Source: Desulfamplus sp. (GTDB lineage: Bacteria > Desulfobacterota > Desulfobacteria > Desulfobacterales > Desulfobacteraceae). From it: a stretch of DNA of 10,311 nucleotides. Below the pieces are notes generated by a model, which was not told the DNA's origin, did no database searches, and worked only from the letters and a program-made list of their open reading frames with translations. The DNA lies in the NCBI GenBank assembly GCA_015231395.1, contig JADGBP010000032.1, forward strand, positions 2,056 to 12,366, in the 5' to 3' direction. The translations under genes were made by a program, and so were the position numbers. Shown here one piece after another: positions 8,001 through 10,311 of the stretch (position 1 is its first letter; every line of letters begins with the position of its first letter).

Positions 8001-9935
8001 ATATGAACCTCCAGCTTCTTTTTGAATAGCATCATTCATGGAAATCCAGGGTCTTTCCAACTGGGGATAAATACCCACCCTCAAAGCACTGATGGCGTAA
8101 GTAACAGAAAGAAGAAGCAAAATTATAAAAGTCAGGAACTGATACGCCTGAACAAGCTTTTTGAATTTTCCAGATGGCAGATGTTTCAGCAGAGCAAATC
8201 CTGCGATAAGAAATAGCCATACATATCTTGGTGCTCCTGATTCATGGTAAAGCAGAACAAGAGTGATAAAGGCAACGACTGCAAGTGGTCTGGAGAAAAG
8301 TTTTGCTGTAGAAATGGTAAATATAAGAACAATAAAAAGGTCAAGAAGAGTCCATTTTTTAACCCATGTGCCATGGATATTGTCAATTCCGCTGGCAGAA
8401 ATAAGTTTCCAGCCTGGAGGAAGATTAAGCTGTCCAGTTACCTTTTGAAATGCGTGATCCCAGCCTGTTGCAGGAATGGTATAAATAGAACTATGAATTG
8501 TGCTGTCAGCAGTAAGGTCAAGTATTCCGTGTCTCAATTCAACTCCGGCAATGTCAATGTGTGCTTTATCCTTTGGCATTGCAGCATCTTTTTTTGACAA
8601 AGCTTTATCTTTTGGTATGGCTTGATCTTGATTTTTATCTTGAGCATTTCGTTTTGTAATAAGCTGCTCTACCCTGTCAACCATTACTCTGCCTGGCTCC
8701 ATCAAGGGTTCCATTTCCAACCGCCAGTTGCTATTTTTTTTACCTGTAATTTTGTCCTGAATCGTATAGCCTGTGCCGTCAAATGAGAGCCATAGAGTTC
8801 TATTCAGTATGAGTTGATCCGGTGGCGGAACAGGCTCTCCACGTTTTATCTCTTTGAATATCATGGCCTCTTCAGGAAGCATGACATGGGCAGGATATGA
8901 TCTCCACTCTTCAGGCAAAGATGTTCTTTGTGGATCAATGGCAGCACCTCCGGATATCTCAACAATTCTGAGATCAGGGCGACGCAGTACAGACCATATC
9001 TCCTGCTTTGGCCAGTAACCATCATCAGATGGTGTAAAGGTAAGGGTATCAAGGGAACCTAAGTATCTGAGGGTAAGAGTAAATGTATATCTGCCTGGTT
9101 TGACCTGTATCTTCATTGTTCCGTCAGACTCTAATTTTGATGGTAAGGCACTGTCAAGAGAGAGAGGGACAAACTCTTTCTTGAGATAGAGCGTACCAAG
9201 CCGTATCTCCCTTGCTAAGCCAGCCACGTCCAGAGTTGCATGAAGTGTCATAAGGGCTGGAATAGAGTCATCTATAAGCCGGAAAGCCTCGATCTTGAGC
9301 CGGTTCTCCTCTTTTTTTTCAGCAATTTCACTTCTGAGCCACAACCTGCCTGCATTATCCATGTTTGGAAATTCAATCAAGCTGTTATTTATTTGAAGTG
9401 CCACAAGTGCTGATTCAGGAGGAATCTGAATATATTCCGGTTGTTTATCCCAGACAAAAGAGCCTGTAATTGTGTGGTGTCCCGGCATGGCTTTAACTGT
9501 GGGAATGGCATTACCATAGGTGTCGTTTTGCGGTATAATCACAGCAGGCATGGCATTCACCATTACATCTTCTGGCCACTGGGAAGTACTGCCTGTATTA
9601 CCGCCTGGAAGAGGAATATAGGTTTCATGATATATCTGCCACTCCTGAGTGAAAGTTCCTCCGCTACTATTCAAATCAAGGTCAATAGCCGTTGCCCAGG
9701 CACACTGAAAGACATCTGGATTGTTAAAATGGGGAATACATTCAATCGACCGGGTTTTATCATGAAGAACCCAATCAATCCATGGTTTAAGAATGTCTGG
9801 AATGGGAGGCTGATTATCAGCAAAACAGATACGGCAGGGAAACAATAGAATAGATATCAGAATACATAGCATAGAGAATAAACATAAAATTTTATTAATG
9901 CTGAAAATATGATGGTTGGTATTGGTTGTCAGCAT
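5049..9935 (-). CDS. Giant multi-pass membrane protein of unknown function, with two related periplasmic halves
   Basis: I cannot name a function for this 1628-residue protein. Residues 1-39 are a signal peptide (likely cleavage after CFA). The 40-529 region looks like beta-rich periplasmic domains with C66 and C78. Four membrane segments follow (about 530-546, 549-565, 569-586, 597-617), then an external heptad-repeat region (652-706), a segment at 804-826, a very basic cytoplasmic loop (827-871), and a segment at 872-893. A second periplasmic half (about 894-1365) has C922 and C926. C-terminal segments lie near 1367-1389, 1398-1424, 1489-1514 and 1545-1578, ending in a lysine-rich tail. The start of each half shares a pattern: PxP..L, a Cys pair, IPLPG, WP..V.(I)N. 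Other segments (WVKKWTLLDLF, HESGAPRYVWLF, LAGPAVLFWSVL) seem to me conserved in uncharacterised proteobacterial proteins, from memory only. Start ATG 9935-9933 has AGGAGGAG 5 nt upstream. Low-complexity inserts lie at 429-459, 652-706, 1149-1186 and 1437-1489. Confidence 0.92.
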   Translation of the reverse strand: MLTTNTNHHIFSINKILCLFSMLCILISILLFPCRICFADNQPPIPDILKPWIDWVLHDKTRSIECIPHFNNPDVFQCAWATAIDLDLNSSGGTFTQEWQIYHETYIPLPGGNTGSTSQWPEDVMVNAMPAVIIPQNDTYGNAIPTVKAMPGHHTITGSFVWDKQPEYIQIPPESALVALQINNSLIEFPNMDNAGRLWLRSEIAEKKEENRLKIEAFRLIDDSIPALMTLHATLDVAGLAREIRLGTLYLKKEFVPLSLDSALPSKLESDGTMKIQVKPGRYTFTLTLRYLGSLDTLTFTPSDDGYWPKQEIWSVLRRPDLRIVEISGGAAIDPQRTSLPEEWRSYPAHVMLPEEAMIFKEIKRGEPVPPPDQLILNRTLWLSFDGTGYTIQDKITGKKNSNWRLEMEPLMEPGRVMVDRVEQLITKRNAQDKNQDQAIPKDKALSKKDAAMPKDKAHIDIAGVELRHGILDLTADSTIHSSIYTIPATGWDHAFQKVTGQLNLPPGWKLISASGIDNIHGTWVKKWTLLDLFIVLIFTISTAKLFSRPLAVVAFITLVLLYHESGAPRYVWLFLIAGFALLKHLPSGKFKKLVQAYQFLTFIILLLLSVTYAISALRVGIYPQLERPWISMNDAIQKEAGGSYNAEADSLITEMASPEAEMNQSEAEMDQSKAGMDQAEIEMNKFGTNINQADTEMDSARREMGVQAQAPMESYNTANQYKNLAKGKFMGMAKRSVSSPAYMKSGKDRSIYQTRVMQYDPKSLTQTGPGIPLWQPFHTIGFSWSGPVEPGQQISFNLIGPSVNLVLAFLRVFLIILLTVGLFIGAGYGNGKFKFQRGKLKGGKFKSEGENPNFPNEHSKLPNSSIKTSFVMLTKAVSVMLMLVLILIISPFFDAVSSASEIPSPQILAELQRRLLEKDKCFPACADIRKMGISIENEKLLITLHIDAAVATAIPLPGHARYWLPKEVTINGINAQALFRSGETLWVMVPVGNNNLVIIGQIGNQNTFQLPLPLKPHAGTVDAKGWEVQGFKPDGTFDDQLQFKRIAGESALSQEILETGLLPPFALVQRTLLLGLDWKVETTVERMSPQGSAFVINLPLLVGESVITEGVRVINGMAQITLNANQHSVAFESFLESSDTVRLYHALSSNQNKNILDNQNQNNSNSQKSSTPQKSGSSGEHSQNREWTEVWKLDASPVFHVETHGIPVIMHQNNNRWYPTWHPLPGEELILKISRPEGIKGQTLTIEKSNLELHPGQRSTRAILTLYIKSSQGAQHTIEIPEGSELQEVKINGKSQLIRQEGRKVILPVTPGSQNIQLVWRYGEGIISLYQTPQINLGAPSVNAAVALHISSDRWPLFAGGEQLAGPAVLFWSVLIVVIIVSAGLAMTNLTPLKFHQWFLLGIGMSVSNPAACLIVASWLVVLDMRKKWGEKIKVKVLSKEDESGKSQESREDKVAEKLDESEKDEELSTVKDEGLSAVRDKGLSAVKFNLIQIGIVSLTFIALLCLLFSISKGLIGHPSMNITGNGSTGNLLKWYHDISAATLPKAWLFSIPMLAYRIAMLAWALWLSFWLLTIFKWGWSQFTTPVIWADSTTSANAASEKNMSGKKKKNWMGIRNIFKSEVDTNK
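5470..5541 (-). repeat. Three tandem 24-bp repeats inside the giant gene
   Basis: Units 5470-5493, 5494-5517 and 5518-5541 differ by a few bases each and encode an 8-residue repeat: DEELSTVK, DEGLSAVR, DKGLSAVK (residues about 1466-1489). It lies in a charged, probably cytoplasmic stretch just before a membrane segment. The period is a multiple of 3, so gain or loss of units would keep the frame. Confidence 0.85.
6378..6491 (-). repeat. Asn/Gln/Ser-rich low-complexity linker in the giant gene
   Basis: Residues about 1149-1186 are dominated by N, Q, S and K (for example NQNKNILDNQNQNNSNSQK) and sit between two beta-rich parts of the second periplasmic half. It is likely a flexible linker, locally expanded through short repeats of the type ttttggttttggtt on the plus strand. 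Confidence 0.75.
7818..7982 (-). repeat. Eight-unit heptad repeat (21-bp minisatellite) inside the giant gene
   Basis: Residues 652-706 form eight consecutive 7-residue units with the pattern xxxEMxx. Methionine recurs at 656, 663, 670, 677, 684, 698 and 705, with Ile at 691. Typical units are SEAEMDQ and PEAEMNQ. At the DNA level the central units are near-identical 21-mers (catctctgcttctgattgat type), which indicates recent tandem duplication. The region is predicted to face the periplasm and could form a short coiled coil or stalk between the four-helix membrane block and the next membrane segment. Confidence 0.85.
8559..8651 (-). repeat. Lys/Asp/Ala-rich insert with a 13-residue internal repeat in the giant gene
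   Basis: Residues about 429-459 contain AIPKDKA (439-445) and AMPKDKA (452-458), 13 residues (39 bp) apart, in a highly charged segment. It lies between the LITKRN end of one domain and the GVELRHG start of the next, so it looks like an expanded interdomain linker. Confidence 0.65.
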
Positions 9936-9970
9936 AGTCTCCTCCTGTAGTGAAATTCTTCTGTAGTTTG

Positions 9971-9976
9971 ATTATA
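9971..9976 (-). promoter_or_regulatory. Candidate -10 box of the giant gene
   Basis: On the minus strand this is an exact TATAAT, 35 nt upstream of the ATG at 9935, placing a transcription start near 9964. At 17 bp further upstream there is no good -35 (CTATAG). The tandem repeat lies where an activator would bind, which would fit an activator-dependent promoter. This is inference from position and consensus only. Confidence 0.35.
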
Positions 9977-9990
9977 TGGTTGCAGCTTCT

Positions 9991-10028
9991 ATTCTATAGG
10001 GTTCTTTACATTCTATAGGGTTCTTTAC
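9991..10028. repeat. Perfect 19-bp tandem direct repeat, two copies, upstream of the giant gene
   Basis: attctatagggttctttac occurs at 9991-10009 and again, identically and without gap, at 10010-10028. The unit contains the palindrome ctatag. Relative to the candidate start of transcription it covers about -27 to -64, a usual place for activator or repressor sites, although a recent slippage duplication is equally compatible. Confidence 0.85.
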
Positions 10029-10046
10029 ATTAAAATTTTTAAGCAT

Positions 10047-10133
10047 TTATTTGGCTTCTCCTCCATTCAGGCCGTTCCGAGATTTCATTTTATGGAACTG
10101 AATATACCGCCTGTTATAGTCACAGTATGAACG
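10047..10133 (-). pseudogene. Possible C-terminal remnant of a small gene (28 codons, no start)
   Basis: On the minus strand an uninterrupted frame of 28 codons ends at TAA 10049-10047 with a polar sequence including RSYCDYNRRYIQFHK and ending NGLNGGEAK. An in-frame TAA lies at 10136-10134, exactly at the edge of the inverted-repeat structure that starts at 10136. There is an internal ATG at 10088 giving 13 residues. It looks more protein-like than the surrounding frames, and could be a truncated gene end or chance. I do not recognise a family. Confidence 0.2.
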
Positions 10134-10135
10134 TT

Positions 10136-10238
10136 AAGGAATGAGCACGAAATAAAGTTCCCATTTACAAAGCGGGAATACACGCCTATCAACAGTGGAC
10201 TATTCCGAAATGGGTAAGTTATTTAAGACTCATTCCTA
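10136..10238. repeat. 103-bp inverted-repeat structure with co-linear paired blocks
   Basis: Left arm 10136-10166 and right arm 10208-10238 align without gaps as inverted repeats at 23 of 31 positions. The paired blocks are aggaatgag/ctcattcct (9 bp), aaataa/ttattt (6 bp) and cccattt/aaatggg (7 bp), separated by two symmetrical 4-nt mismatched spacers. Further in, cgggaata (10173-10180) pairs with tattccg (10201-10207) with one bulge. This could be a structured RNA, a folded single-strand DNA site or a miniature element; no transposase is near. Confidence 0.65.
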
Positions 10239-10280
10239 AGGGGCGCATTCTAAAAAATGGGGTAAAAAACTATTTTTTTA

Positions 10281-10301
10281 TGAGTTATATTTCATAACTC
10301 A
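10281..10301. repeat. 8-bp hairpin at the right edge
   Basis: tgagttat (10281-10288) and ataactca (10294-10301) are perfect inverted repeats around 5 nt. A run of T precedes it on the plus strand and therefore a run of A follows it on the minus strand, so it is not an intrinsic terminator in either direction as seen. What lies beyond the edge is unknown. Confidence 0.45.
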
Positions 10302-10311
10302 AGTTTCGATA

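Larger units (their letters stand above)
9936..10311. other. Region upstream of the giant gene, no supported gene
   Basis: The 376 bp to the right edge contain the giant gene's ribosome-binding site, a candidate -10 box (9971-9976), a 19-bp tandem repeat (9991-10028), a short open frame of doubtful status (10047-10133), a ~103-bp inverted-repeat structure (10136-10238) and a terminal hairpin (10281-10301). No frame here encodes a protein I recognise. Confidence 0.6.

Noticed and set aside
8244..9848. Plus-strand frames of 117 and 135 codons opposite the giant gene
   Set aside because: They are antisense shadows of a continuous 1628-codon gene with a strong ribosome-binding site; no family features.
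10136..10238. tRNA gene or integron attC site suggested by the nested pairing
   Set aside because: No tRNA cloverleaf or T-loop consensus could be laid on it, and the attC core motifs (RYYYAAC/GTTRRRY) are not found at the ends.
10281..10301. Intrinsic terminator at the right edge
   Set aside because: The T-run is on the wrong side of the hairpin for the plus strand, and becomes an A-run after it on the minus strand.

Overview
The window looks like chromosomal DNA from a low-GC (low 40s % by eye), Gram-negative, diderm bacterium. The best guess is a Desulfobacterota ('deltaproteobacterial') lineage. The reasons are a Rel N-terminus of the kind I associate with that group, an archaeal/eukaryote-type prolyl-tRNA synthetase without an editing insertion, a secreted DUF2147 protein (typical of Proteobacteria-like diderms), and intergenic DNA crowded with small palindromic repeats. 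The taxonomy is inference; no rRNA or other marker lies in the window.

All four confident genes are on the minus strand, so transcription runs from right to left. In that order they are: (i) 9935-5049, a 1628-residue multi-pass membrane protein of unknown function with a signal peptide, two related periplasmic halves and at least four lineage-specific low-complexity inserts; (ii) 4754-4278, a secreted DUF2147 protein; (iii) 3794-2280, proS (zinc-containing type-3 ProRS); (iv) 2133 to the left edge, rel, a bifunctional (p)ppGpp synthetase/hydrolase missing only its last few residues. No tRNA, rRNA, CRISPR array, transposase or phage gene was seen.

The spacers are the unusual part. The 483 bp between proS and the DUF2147 gene hold a ~101-bp inverted-repeat element, two hairpins sharing a core but with a compensatory base change, and a third long hairpin. 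The 294 bp upstream of the DUF2147 gene hold a 61-bp element with perfect 11-bp terminal inverted repeats plus a direct-repeat copy of it. The 376 bp upstream of the giant gene hold a perfect 19-bp tandem repeat just upstream of a candidate -10 box and a co-linear 31-bp imperfect inverted repeat folding ~103 bp. The rel start codon lies inside a 14-bp tandem repeat that creates an out-of-frame decoy start.

Functionally, proS and rel are a housekeeping pair (charging tRNA-Pro; sensing uncharged tRNA through the stringent response) and may be cotranscribed across a 146-bp gap. The giant protein and the DUF2147 protein are both envelope-directed but are separated by repeat-filled spacers, so a joint function is only a guess. 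The most likely candidate for something undescribed is the 1628-residue protein: its fold and role are unknown to me, but its duplicated architecture can be read directly.
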